Shown here one piece after another: positions 43,056-51,025 of a stretch of DNA of 64,000 nt. The translations under genes and the position numbers were made by a program. The notes beneath the pieces were generated by a model. It did not search any database. It saw only the letters and a list, made by a program, of their open reading frames with translations, and had not been told where the DNA came from. Source of the DNA: Lachnospiraceae bacterium (GTDB lineage: Bacteria > Bacillota > Clostridia > Lachnospirales > Lachnospiraceae); the NCBI GenBank assembly GCA_029225065.1, contig JAQXVT010000045.1:1-64000 (forward strand). Reading direction: 5' to 3'. Positions within the stretch are counted from its first letter, which is position 1, and each line of letters begins with the position of its first letter.

Positions 43056-43943
43056 ATGAGTTCAGAGAAGAAAAGAAATAAAAAGTCAAGAATTATCGTG
43101 CCGGTGGCAGCTGTGGCTCTTCTGGTCGGTGCAATGGCATCGGTGACAGTGACGGCGCAGAATGAATATAAACTGATCCGGCAGTTCGGAAAAGTAGACC
43201 GGGTCATCGATGCACCGGGCATCAGCTTTCGGATCCCATTTCTGGAAACGACACAGAGCCTGCCAAAAGAGACACTGCTCTACGATCTGGCGGCATCCGA
43301 CGTCATCACAAAGGATAAGAAGACGATGATCAGCGACAGCTACGTACTATGGCGCATCAGTGACCCGCTGAAATTTGCGCAGACCTTAAATTCCTCGATC
43401 GAGGGCGGCGAGAGCCGTATTAATACAGCGGTTTATAACGCGACAAAAAACGCGATCAGTTCCCTGACACAGGACCAGGTGATTACGAGCCGCGACGGTG
43501 AGCTGTCCAAGATGGTGCTGAATGCAATCGGTACGAACATGGATCAGTACGGAATTGAGCTGATTAAATTTGAGACGAAGCAGCTGGATCTGCCGGATGA
43601 CAACAAGGAGGCCGTGTACGAGCGGATGATTTCCGAGCGTGACAATATCGCGGCGACGTACAAGGCGGAAGGAAGCTCCGAGGCGAAAGTGATCCGCAAC
43701 ACAACGGATAAAGAGGTGGCGATTCAGATTTCTGATGCGAAGAAGCAGGCCGAGATCCTTGAAGCGGAAGGTGAGCAGGAATATATGAAGATTCTGGCAG
43801 AAGCGTACGGCGAAGAAGACCGACAGGATTTCTATTCCTTTGTCCGCAGCCTTGATGCCCTGAAGAATTCGATGACAGGCGGAGATAAGACTGTTATTCT
43901 TTCGGCAGATTCTCCGATCGCGCAAATTTTCAATGGAGAATAA
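43056..43943 (+). CDS. SPFH/band-7 membrane protein, HflC-like
   Basis: The 295-residue protein has a membrane helix (about 12-32), the HflC-type start NEYKLIRQFGKVDRVIDAPGISFRIPF, the SPFH domain, and a C-terminal coiled coil (AEGSSEAKVIRNTTDKEVAIQISDAKKQ). With the preceding protein it should form a HflKC-like complex. No ftsH is nearby. ATG 43056 follows AAAATGGAGG; the frame opening at 43032 is upstream of it. The 225-base gap between the two genes shows no terminator. Confidence 0.9.
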   Translation: MSSEKKRNKKSRIIVPVAAVALLVGAMASVTVTAQNEYKLIRQFGKVDRVIDAPGISFRIPFLETTQSLPKETLLYDLAASDVITKDKKTMISDSYVLWRISDPLKFAQTLNSSIEGGESRINTAVYNATKNAISSLTQDQVITSRDGELSKMVLNAIGTNMDQYGIELIKFETKQLDLPDDNKEAVYERMISERDNIAATYKAEGSSEAKVIRNTTDKEVAIQISDAKKQAEILEAEGEQEYMKILAEAYGEEDRQDFYSFVRSLDALKNSMTGGDKTVILSADSPIAQIFNGE

Positions 43944-43968
43944 AAAGAAAATATGTTCGAAAAACCTC

Positions 43969-44021
43969 TTGCAAAACATTTGTTCTTGTGATACAATACG
44001 AAAAGACGAGAACGAATGTTT
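43969..44021 (+). promoter_or_regulatory. Promoter with LexA-like box
   Basis: TTGCAA at 43969-43974 and TACAAT at 43992-43997 (17-bp spacer). GAACGAATGTTT at 44010-44021 matches the core GAACRNRYGTTY of the Gram-positive LexA box and lies directly after the start site, where a repressor would act. Confidence 0.6.
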
Positions 44022-44038
44022 GTTATGGAGGCGGCGTG

Positions 44039-44584
44039 ATGAGAGAAAAACGGGTGGGAAATGCAAAGCAGAGGAAAGAAAATAGTTCGAAAGCAGTGAA
44101 AAGCGGCACTAAGGCATGGAAACAGGCACCGGTAAAAGGAGAAGATGAAAGAAATGCTGGTGACTTCCAGATTTGCCGCGCAAAGGCAGAGACAGCCGGA
44201 AAAGCTATATGCAGTGTGGTTTCTGGCATGGTCGTGGAACTGTATCTGGATCATTGTTTTTCATTTCCGCGAGGACTTGAATGGATCCCGGCGCTTGTGA
44301 TGCTTGGCATCTGCCTTTCAATTCTGGCTGCTGCGCTGCTTGAAGAGACAGAGAATTTTTGGATAAAAGCAGGACGCATGCTCCGAGCGTATAGACTGGC
44401 GCGGGAGGCAGAAGCGATTTCTTTGCAGCTGCAGCTGGAAAATGGCTGTTCATTTCAGGAAAATGCGTGTATACTAATGGGCGAATCCCGGGAGATTTCT
44501 GCAGATGCCGATTGCGTTGAGAAAGTTCGCAGAAAAGTAGTTGCTTTTTCGCGCACGAAGCGCGGACTGCGGGATGTGAGTTAG
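44039..44584 (+). CDS. Hypothetical membrane protein, possibly SOS-controlled
   Basis: A 181-residue protein of no family I recognise. The first 55 residues are basic, then come two hydrophobic segments (about 58-70 and 80-102) and a helical, soluble C-terminus. ATG 44039 follows GGAGGCGGCGTG. The LexA-like site in its promoter suggests induction by DNA damage; SOS genes of this size with membrane segments are often division inhibitors, but that is only a guess here. Confidence 0.65.
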   Translation: MREKRVGNAKQRKENSSKAVKSGTKAWKQAPVKGEDERNAGDFQICRAKAETAGKAICSVVSGMVVELYLDHCFSFPRGLEWIPALVMLGICLSILAAALLEETENFWIKAGRMLRAYRLAREAEAISLQLQLENGCSFQENACILMGESREISADADCVEKVRRKVVAFSRTKRGLRDVS

Positions 44585-44614
44585 CTGAAGTAAATGCAAA
44601 GTGCTGTTTGACAG

Positions 44615-44656
44615 ATCAAAGCGGATATTCGTAATCCTTTTTGCTATTCGGTTAAA
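44615..44656 (+). repeat. Dispersed intergenic repeat, copy 8
   Basis: TCAAAGCGGATATTCGTAAT, then CCTTTTTGCTATTCGGTTAAA, diverged in the right arm. Confidence 0.7.
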
Positions 44657-44706
44657 TGAAAATCTGCGGTATTCAGATGAAGGATACAGAAGAGAGGGTT
44701 TTTAAA

Positions 44707-45381
44707 ATGGAAGAGACACAGAAAAGAAAATATAACACGGTCGTTTTTGACCTGGACGGTACGCTGCTTGACACGCTTGCTGATCTGACGGACAGCGTTA
44801 ATGCGGTGATGCGGCAGTATCAGATTCCGGAGCACACGACCGATGAGGTGCGCAGATTTGTAGGAAACGGCATCCGAAAGCTGATCGAGCGAGCAGTCCC
44901 GCAGGGCTGCGCAAATCTGCAGTATGAGGAAATTTACCATGCGTTTACGGAGTATTACGGCGCGCATTGTATGGAAAAGACGGAGCCGTATCCGGGTATT
45001 ATTGCTTTATTGGACTGGTTGAAAAAAGAAGGCTATCAGGTGGCGATTGTCTCCAATAAAGCAGATTTTGCGGTGAAGAAGCTCAATCAGGTTTATTTTG
45101 GAAGCCTGATCCGGGTAGCAATCGGCGAGCGGGAAGGCATCCGGAAGAAACCGGCTCCGGATACGGTTTTTCAGGCATTAAAGGAGCTTAGAGCGGATGC
45201 GGCGCATGCGGTTTACATCGGAGATTCGGATGTGGATGTCGAGACAGCACGTAATAGCGGCATGGATGGCATTGCAGTCAGCTGGGGATTCCGTTCGCGG
45301 GAGTTTCTGCTGGAGCACGGTGCAGATCCAGAGTGGATTGCGGCGAATGTGAATGAGGTGAAAGCTTTTCTGCAGAAATGA
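44707..45381 (+). CDS. HAD-family phosphatase, phosphoglycolate-phosphatase-like
   Basis: A 224-residue HAD hydrolase: nucleophile Asp15 and Asp17 in VVFDLDGTLLDT, motif II Ser in IVSNK, motif III Lys in RKKPAP, motif IV YIGDSDVDVETA. The four-helix cap type and size fit phosphoglycolate phosphatase/Gph relatives. ATG 44707 follows GAGAGGGTTTTTAAA; the frame is open from 44656. True substrate unknown. Confidence 0.88.
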   Translation: MEETQKRKYNTVVFDLDGTLLDTLADLTDSVNAVMRQYQIPEHTTDEVRRFVGNGIRKLIERAVPQGCANLQYEEIYHAFTEYYGAHCMEKTEPYPGIIALLDWLKKEGYQVAIVSNKADFAVKKLNQVYFGSLIRVAIGEREGIRKKPAPDTVFQALKELRADAAHAVYIGDSDVDVETARNSGMDGIAVSWGFRSREFLLEHGADPEWIAANVNEVKAFLQK

Positions 45382-45567
45382 CGGAAGTGCAGGAAAGCTG
45401 CAGAATGATCCACAGTATGCTGACTGAAGTAAAAATTATGAAAGAATCAGAGGCATGTTGGAAGGAAAGAAAGTTGGAGTGCGTTTGGGAAAAAATGAGA
45501 AAAAGAGATTAAAATAACGCTAAATTTCTGCAAATCATACAAATTTAGATTTTTTTAAGAAAGTTTA

Positions 45568-45596
45568 TTGACATGTAAGAATTGCTGAGGTAGAAT
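45568..45596 (+). promoter_or_regulatory. Promoter of the ammonium transporter gene
   Basis: TTGACA at 45568-45573 and TAGAAT at 45591-45596, spacer 17 bp. The 186 bases between the HAD gene and this promoter show nothing else. Confidence 0.85.
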
Positions 45597-45606
45597 ACCG
45601 ACATCA

Positions 45607-45672
45607 AGCGAAGGCGCTGTGGAGAATATCCGCAGCGCCTTTTCGCGTTAGAGCTTTTCGCAGCGGCTGCGT
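45607..45672 (+). promoter_or_regulatory. Leader hairpins in front of amt
   Basis: Two successive hairpins follow the start site: GGCGCTGTGGA with TCCGCAGCGCC (closed further by GCG/CGC), then CGCAGC-G-GCTGCG. Only four T follow the first stem, so it is not a clear terminator. They may attenuate amt expression. Confidence 0.45.
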
Positions 45673-45737
45673 CTTTCGTACCCGGGATAGAGGGACTGAC
45701 AGACCAAAAGGGATGCTCAGAAGAGGAGGAAGACATT

Positions 45738-47483
45738 ATGGAAGAATTAAAAGCATTGGCAACCAGTGTTGATATTGGCTGGATCTTACTTGGTGCAGCA
45801 CTTGTATTCTTTATGCAGGCCGGATTTGCGATGGTAGAGACGGGACTGACGAGAGCGAAAAACGCAGGAAACATTGTAATGAAGAACCTGATGGATTTCT
45901 GTATCGGTACTCCAATTTACTGGTTTATCGGATTCGGGATCATGTTCGGTGGTACCGGCGCATTGTTTGGCGGAATCGATCTCTTCTGTCTGAAGCAGGA
46001 TGATTATGCGACAATGATTTTCCAGACCGTATTCTGTGCAACTTCCGCGACGATCGTTTCCGGAGCAATGGCAGAGCGGACAAAATTCTCTTCCTACTGC
46101 ATTTACAGTGCATTAATCAGTTTGTTTGTCTATCCGATTTCCGGACACTGGGTATGGGGCGGCGGCTGGCTGCAGTCCATGGGATTTCATGATTTCGCAG
46201 GTTCGACCGCAGTACATATGGTCGGCGGTGTGGCAGCCTTCATCGGCGCAGCAATTCTTGGCCCGCGTATTGGAAAGTACGATAAAGACGGAAAGCCGAA
46301 TGCGATTCTTGGTCACAGCATGACACTCGCAGCGCTCGGCGTCTTCATTCTCTGGTTCTGCTGGTTTGGCTTCAACGGATGTTCAACCGTAGCACTTTCA
46401 GGAGACGGAGCAACAAATGCGGCAAGAATTTTCTATACCACAAACCTTGCGGCAGCGGTAGCAACTGTCACAGTTTTGATTATTACCTGGGTACGCTATA
46501 AGAAACCGGATGTTTCGATGACACTGAATGGTTCTCTTGCAGGTCTTGTCGCAATCACGGCAGGCTGCGACACCGTAACGCCGGTTGGCGCGGCATTGAT
46601 TGGATTTCTTGCAGGCTTCGCGGTTGTATTTGGTATTGAGTTTGTAGATCAGAAGCTGAAGGTCGACGACCCGGTCGGAGCGGTTGGCGTACACGGAATT
46701 TGCGGAGCATTTGGTACTCTGCTGACCGGACTGTTTGCTTACTATGATTTTGGTTCAGGAGAAAAGCTTGGGGTTCTTTATGGCGGCGGATTCAAATTTT
46801 TCGGAACGCAGGTACTTGGAGTGATATCCGTTATCGCGTGGGTTGCTGTTACAATGACCATCATCTTTACAGTGTTGAAAAAGACCATCGGTCTGAGAGC
46901 GTCTGTGACAGAGGAGGTCGAGGGACTTGACATTCATGAGCATGGCCTGGCATCTGCTTATGCAGATTTTGCATTAATCTCCAGCATCAACAACTTCAGC
47001 GGCAGTGCCCTGAGTGCAGAAGCACTTGCTGTTCCGGCAGCGCCGTCTAAAAAAGCGGTTTCGGAGGATGAGGCAGTGCCGGTACAGCTTCGGACGGAGG
47101 CGGCTGCGGTTGCAAGCGATACGCATCTGACAAAGATCACGATCGTTGCAAAGCAAAGCAAATTTGATGCATTAAAGAGTGCACTCAATGATATCGGAGT
47201 AACCGGTATGACTGTTACAAATGTACTTGGCTGCGGCATCCAGAAAGGAAAAGCGGAATATTACCGTGGCGTTCAGATGGATATGAACCTGCTGCCAAAG
47301 ATTCAGGTCGATGTGGTTGTCAGCAAGGTAGCACCGGAAAAGGTAATCAGGGCGGCAAAGAAGGCACTGTACACCGGTCATATTGGAGATGGAAAGATCT
47401 TTGTTTACAATGTACAGAACGTCATCAAGGTGCGAACCGGTGAGGAAGGCTTTGACGCACTGCAGGGTGAGGATTTCTTCTAA
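45738..47483 (+). CDS. amt: Ammonium transporter fused to a PII (GlnK) regulator
   Basis: The 581-residue protein joins an Amt/Rh ammonium channel (eleven helices, about 1-405; GAMAERTKFSSY, GVHGICGAFGTLLTG) to a PII-type domain (about 470-581). The PII part keeps the T-loop (IQKGKAEYYRG, with the Tyr) and the B-loop region TGHIGDGKIFV. GlnK normally blocks AmtB as a separate trimer; here the plug is covalently attached. A ~60-residue Ala/Val-rich linker joins them. AAGAGGAGGAAGAC precedes the ATG. It imports ammonium for the GS-GOGAT pathway; gltB lies 13 kb downstream. Confidence 0.93.
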   Translation: MEELKALATSVDIGWILLGAALVFFMQAGFAMVETGLTRAKNAGNIVMKNLMDFCIGTPIYWFIGFGIMFGGTGALFGGIDLFCLKQDDYATMIFQTVFCATSATIVSGAMAERTKFSSYCIYSALISLFVYPISGHWVWGGGWLQSMGFHDFAGSTAVHMVGGVAAFIGAAILGPRIGKYDKDGKPNAILGHSMTLAALGVFILWFCWFGFNGCSTVALSGDGATNAARIFYTTNLAAAVATVTVLIITWVRYKKPDVSMTLNGSLAGLVAITAGCDTVTPVGAALIGFLAGFAVVFGIEFVDQKLKVDDPVGAVGVHGICGAFGTLLTGLFAYYDFGSGEKLGVLYGGGFKFFGTQVLGVISVIAWVAVTMTIIFTVLKKTIGLRASVTEEVEGLDIHEHGLASAYADFALISSINNFSGSALSAEALAVPAAPSKKAVSEDEAVPVQLRTEAAAVASDTHLTKITIVAKQSKFDALKSALNDIGVTGMTVTNVLGCGIQKGKAEYYRGVQMDMNLLPKIQVDVVVSKVAPEKVIRAAKKALYTGHIGDGKIFVYNVQNVIKVRTGEEGFDALQGEDFF

Positions 47484-47592
47484 AAAATGTACGCCGGCTA
47501 TGAGCAGGCAGCGAAGCAGATGGTAAATATTCGTTTTGATCCTGCAAAGATTCATTCTGGTAAAATATAAATAGAGAAGAAAGGGATATGAA

Positions 47593-47632
47593 AGAGACCG
47601 TCATGGCAGGAAACAGGCCAGGCGGTCTTTTT
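47593..47632 (+). terminator. Terminator after amt
   Basis: AGACCGTCATGGC pairs with GCCAGGCGGTCT, then TTTTT. Confidence 0.85.
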
Positions 47633-47639
47633 GATATCA

Positions 47640-47825
47640 GCCTATCAGACAAGGTATAGTGCCAGTCATTGAAGAATTTAAAAGTAATCGGGGCTGAGAA
47701 AGCTCACAAGCAGCAAAGCAGATTCGGCTCAGAATTTTGCAGAATAAAAGAGAAAGACTTACCTGACCCCGTTAGAAGAGATAACCGGTTATCAGGAATA
47801 CAGATAGGAAATATGGGAAAAAGGC
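47640..47825 (+). other. Non-coding stretch with possible RNA structure
   Basis: No convincing gene. CGGGG (about 47691) can close with CCCCG (about 47767), and GGCTGAG with CTCAG inside, so a structured RNA is possible. The segment holds CTGAGA and ACCTGA but lacks the rest of a TPP aptamer. A new promoter starts behind it. Confidence 0.3.
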
Positions 47826-47854
47826 TTGCCGTTTTTAGGAGCAGGGGGTATACT
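47826..47854 (+). promoter_or_regulatory. Promoter of the HD-domain gene
   Basis: TTGCCG at 47826-47831 and TATACT at 47849-47854 with 17 bp between. Confidence 0.7.
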
Positions 47855-47896
47855 GATGCAAATGAGTCAAAAATACCGGAAAAGAGGAAGACAGCA

Positions 47897-48484
47897 ATGC
47901 AAAGTTCAATTACGAGAGAGGAAGCGCTGGCGCTTCTGAAAAAATACAACCAGGAACCGTTTCATATTCAGCATGCGCTGACCGTAGAAGGGGTGATGAG
48001 ATGGTATGCAAAAGAGCTTGGATATGGCGATGAGGAGGAGTTCTGGGGACTTACGGGACTTCTTCACGATATTGATTTTGAGCAGTACCCGGAGCAGCAC
48101 TGCATCAAAGCGCCGGAGCTTCTGCGCGAGGGCGGTGTCAATGAAGAGATGATTCATGCGATCTGCAGCCACGGCTATGGAATCTGCTGTGATGTTGAGC
48201 CGGTGCACGAGATGGAAAAGGTGCTGTTTGCAGCGGACGAGCTGACCGGACTGATCTGGGCGGCGGCAAAAATGCGCCCGTCAAAAAGTGTCATGGATAT
48301 GGAGGTTTCCAGCGTAAAGAAAAAGTTTAAGGATAAAAAATTTGCGGCCGGATGTTCCAGAGACGTAATCAAAAGAGGTGCGGAGCAGCTTGGCTGGGAG
48401 CTTGAGACCTTGATGGAGCGGACGATTCTTGCGATGCGTTCCTGTGAGGCGCAGATCAATGAGGCGATGGCAGCAGAACAATAA
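47897..48484 (+). CDS. HDIG/HD-domain protein
   Basis: A 195-residue protein with HD-superfamily ligands: His in FHIQHALTVEGVM (near 26), His-Asp in GLLHDIDFEQYP (near 55) and His in ICSHGYG, plus Asp in ADELTGLI. It resembles HDIG hydrolases found widely in Clostridia with unknown substrate. AGAGGAAGACAGCA precedes ATG 47897, downstream of the promoter, which decides against the longer reading. Confidence 0.85.
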   Translation: MQSSITREEALALLKKYNQEPFHIQHALTVEGVMRWYAKELGYGDEEEFWGLTGLLHDIDFEQYPEQHCIKAPELLREGGVNEEMIHAICSHGYGICCDVEPVHEMEKVLFAADELTGLIWAAAKMRPSKSVMDMEVSSVKKKFKDKKFAAGCSRDVIKRGAEQLGWELETLMERTILAMRSCEAQINEAMAAEQ

Positions 48485-48491
48485 GATTTCA

Positions 48492-48515
48492 TAACCGAAT
48501 ATCCGCTTTGATTTG
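48492..48515 (+). repeat. Dispersed intergenic repeat, copy 9 (half element)
   Basis: AACCGAATATCCGCTTTGAT, the right half of the consensus joined to the outer AACCG module. Confidence 0.6.
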
Positions 48516-48540
48516 AAAAGAAAATATAAAATAATATGTG

Positions 48541-48577
48541 CCGGTCGGTTTCAAGAAAAGGAACTGACCGGTTTTTT
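48541..48577 (+). terminator. Terminator after the HD-domain gene
   Basis: CCGGTCGGTT pairs with AACTGACCGG, then six T. Confidence 0.93.
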
Positions 48578-48635
48578 GTGTCTCATTTTTCAAACACGAT
48601 CTTGGAATATTTTGATGAAAAATTCGAAAAAATAG

Positions 48636-48666
48636 TGTAACATTTTTGGAGAACGATTGTTATATA
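48636..48666 (+). promoter_or_regulatory. Candidate autoregulated promoter of the ECF sigma gene
   Basis: TGTAACATTTTT at 48636-48647 resembles the AAC-containing -35 of ECF sigma factors; CGATTGTTATAT lies downstream as a possible -10. Autoregulation would be usual for this family, but the spacing is not diagnostic. Confidence 0.4.
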
Positions 48667-48773
48667 AGTGAAAAGCTTTTCAGGAAGACAGAATGCGGAT
48701 GATAGTCCGGCCGGAAAAAGAAAATTTTGTAGAGAGGAATTGCAAATGTTTGCTGTCAGAGGGAGGTGAGAAT

Positions 48774-49286
48774 CTGGAACGGAAATTGTTGGAGACCCTG
48801 TATCTGCGGCATTACCGGGAACTGTATGTGTATGTTTATGCAATGTGTGGACAGAAGGCGCTGACGGAAGATATTCTTCAGGAAACGTTTTTGAAGGCAT
48901 TTACGGCGCTGAAGGATTCTCACACAAATATGCGTGCATGGCTCTATCTGGTTGCCAGGAACCTGTGTTTTAATGCCATGAAAAAAGAAGACAGAATGGA
49001 ACCGATGGAAAATCCGGAGCAGAAGCAGAAAAATAACTGGAAAAGCAGCGGGGATCCGTTGGGAAAAATAATTGGAAACGAAGAGAAGCGCAGTCTTTGG
49101 AAGGCGCTTTTGTCGCTGGACAGCCCGGGAAAAGAGATATTGACGCTGCAGTATTTTTCCGGCTTTCAGCAAAAAGAGATCGCAGCGCTTTTGCATCTGA
49201 CACCGGAAAATGTGCGGGTGCAGAGCTTCCGGGCGAAGAAGAAGCTGCGAAAGCTGCTGGAAGAGCAGGGAGATACACTGTTTTAA
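48774..49286 (+). CDS. ECF-type RNA polymerase sigma factor, apparent CTG start
   Basis: A 170-residue sigma-70 family protein: region 2 (about 8-75, ALTEDILQETFLKAF and MRAWLYLVARNLCFN) and region 4 (about 110-165, FQQKEIAALLHLTPENVRVQSFRAKKKL). The alignment start coincides with a CTG at 48774 that follows GGGAGGTGAGAAT, a near-perfect Shine-Dalgarno. The next upstream in-frame ATGs (48693, 48699) lack one and would add an unrelated stretch. An anti-sigma gene follows. It likely controls an envelope-stress regulon. Confidence 0.88.
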   Translation: MERKLLETLYLRHYRELYVYVYAMCGQKALTEDILQETFLKAFTALKDSHTNMRAWLYLVARNLCFNAMKKEDRMEPMENPEQKQKNNWKSSGDPLGKIIGNEEKRSLWKALLSLDSPGKEILTLQYFSGFQQKEIAALLHLTPENVRVQSFRAKKKLRKLLEEQGDTLF

Positions 49287-49446
49287 TCAAGTCAGGCAAG
49301 TTTTTTGCAAGGATTTGCGGAGCAATAAAATTTTATGGTAACGGTGATTGCCTGCGAATAGCCGTTTTGACAGAAAAGACAGAAAAACGCAGTCGGAGGA
49401 GGAAAAATATTGCGCCATGACTGTTGGAAATTTTGGAGGTGGAAGT

Positions 49447-50796
49447 ATGAAATACCGGGAATTACTCGAACAGTACGAGAAAAATTTACTGGACGATAAG
49501 ACAAGAGAACAGGTAGAGGGAGATATCGAAAAGCACGAGGCAATCAGTGAGTATCTATACACAAAAGAGGAAGAAATACCGGAACTGCAGGCGCTTTTAG
49601 AGGAGACAGAGCAGCCGAAGGAAAAGGAAGGTGAGTCGTTTGCGGAGCTGGTAAACCGGTCCATTCGCAGGGCATTTCTGAAGATGGGTGCGACGGTGCT
49701 TGCATCGGTCCTTGTGGTGGTGTTGCTTGTACAGTTTGTGCTGCCGCGTGCCGTTTCTTCTTTTTATTACGATCCGGGAAAGGATATTGGAGGTGAAAAA
49801 AATCAGATGAGCCTTGATATGGCGGTCTATTCGGAGCTTTTTCTTCCGGGCAAGAGGAGAACAAATGTGACGACAGCTGCGAAAGGCTATGGAAAATATG
49901 ATGTGGATATCACACAAAATGTGAGCTATACCGGGATGTTTACGACCGTGTCCGGAGAAATCACACGAAATCACCTGCGCCTTTACAATGAGGATCTGCT
50001 GAAGCAGCCGACCGGAAACTGCTTTGCCTGGGGACAGGTATACGGGGATCTCACAAAATCCCTTTCTGAGTTGGAAAAAGAGATGAACACCGAGGAGGGA
50101 AACGCTCTGTTCAGTGCAGCCGGTACGCCGGAGGAAGCAAAAACGTTTGCAGAAGAGCTGGATGAAAACAGAAAATATATCGGGTATGTATCGCTGGAGC
50201 AGATGAAGGATTATGAAGATTTTATCCAGTGGACGAAGGATACAGATCTTTCACTTGGGGAGCTGTGGTGTGCGGTGAAGACGGAGCCGTATACATCATG
50301 GGAAGATTCAGGACAGATGTTTCGTGCGGAAAATATCGGTTTTTTGTATGACGTTTCCCAGTCGTCTTCCTTTTCGTGGGATGAAGAAAAATACCCGAAT
50401 CTGATTACCTGGAATATTCCTGATGAGGAAAATTCAGGGGATCAATTAGAAACAAGTGATGCCATCACGGAGGGATTCTCATCGGACGAAGAGCTTCGAT
50501 ACGATGATCAGGAGCAGCAGAAAACAGAAGCGTATATGAAAACACATTTTACAAGCCTTCTGCGTTACATGGCGGATCATAACATATTTTTGAACATGAT
50601 GTCCTGGAACGGAAACGGGCTCTCTGCAGATGCAACCGGAAGCGAGACGGGAGCAGCTTTGCGGGAAGCAGCAGATTATGTCGATCAGAATGGACTTGAG
50701 ATTTATGGGTTTGCGGCTGTGATGGACAAAGAAACGGTTCTCGCACTGATGGATCAGCCGGATGTATATGTTGTGTATACGGAACCGATGCAGTGA
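49447..50796 (+). CDS. Membrane anti-sigma factor, YhdL-like
   Basis: A 449-residue protein: cytoplasmic N-terminus (1-75, EQYEKNLLDDKTREQVEGDIEKHEAISEYL, as in sigma-factor regulator N domains), one membrane helix (about 80-102) and a ~345-residue extracellular part. The layout matches YhdL-type anti-sigma factors of B. subtilis SigM. Its gene follows the sigma factor after 160 bases. It should hold the sigma factor inactive until an envelope signal is received. GGAGGTGGAAGT precedes ATG 49447. Confidence 0.82.
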   Translation: MKYRELLEQYEKNLLDDKTREQVEGDIEKHEAISEYLYTKEEEIPELQALLEETEQPKEKEGESFAELVNRSIRRAFLKMGATVLASVLVVVLLVQFVLPRAVSSFYYDPGKDIGGEKNQMSLDMAVYSELFLPGKRRTNVTTAAKGYGKYDVDITQNVSYTGMFTTVSGEITRNHLRLYNEDLLKQPTGNCFAWGQVYGDLTKSLSELEKEMNTEEGNALFSAAGTPEEAKTFAEELDENRKYIGYVSLEQMKDYEDFIQWTKDTDLSLGELWCAVKTEPYTSWEDSGQMFRAENIGFLYDVSQSSSFSWDEEKYPNLITWNIPDEENSGDQLETSDAITEGFSSDEELRYDDQEQQKTEAYMKTHFTSLLRYMADHNIFLNMMSWNGNGLSADATGSETGAALREAADYVDQNGLEIYGFAAVMDKETVLALMDQPDVYVVYTEPMQ

Positions 50797-50797
50797 G

Positions 50798-50820
50798 GGG
50801 ATATTCGCAATCCGGTTAAA
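50798..50820 (+). repeat. Dispersed intergenic repeat, short copy 10
   Basis: GGGGATATTCGCAATCCGGT and TAAA directly after the anti-sigma stop; the outer arms are missing. A further half copy (ATCCGCTTTGC) lies near 50957 in the same gap. Confidence 0.6.
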
Positions 50821-51025
50821 ATATTTTTCTTGCGTTTCATACGGTGGATGAATTATAGTGAAGGTGGCGAGAGCGTGACCTGTTGGTTATTGCTTCTGGC
50901 AATCATGCAATGTATAAAAGAAAAGTTGCTGTTTAGAGTCAGCTGTAAAGTGAAAACTATCCGCTTTGCAAAGCTTTGTCTGGCTCAGAACAGCAGCTAA
51001 TTAAGAACAGAAAGGCGGTTGCCGT

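Noticed and set aside
45607-45672. ANTAR-type dual hexaloop in the amt leader
   Set aside because: The two hairpins do not have six-base loops with the required A1 and G4.
47687-47800. TPP riboswitch-like CTGAGA and ACCTGA
   Set aside because: The downstream conserved part of the TPP aptamer is missing, spacing is wrong, and the next gene is an HD protein behind its own promoter.
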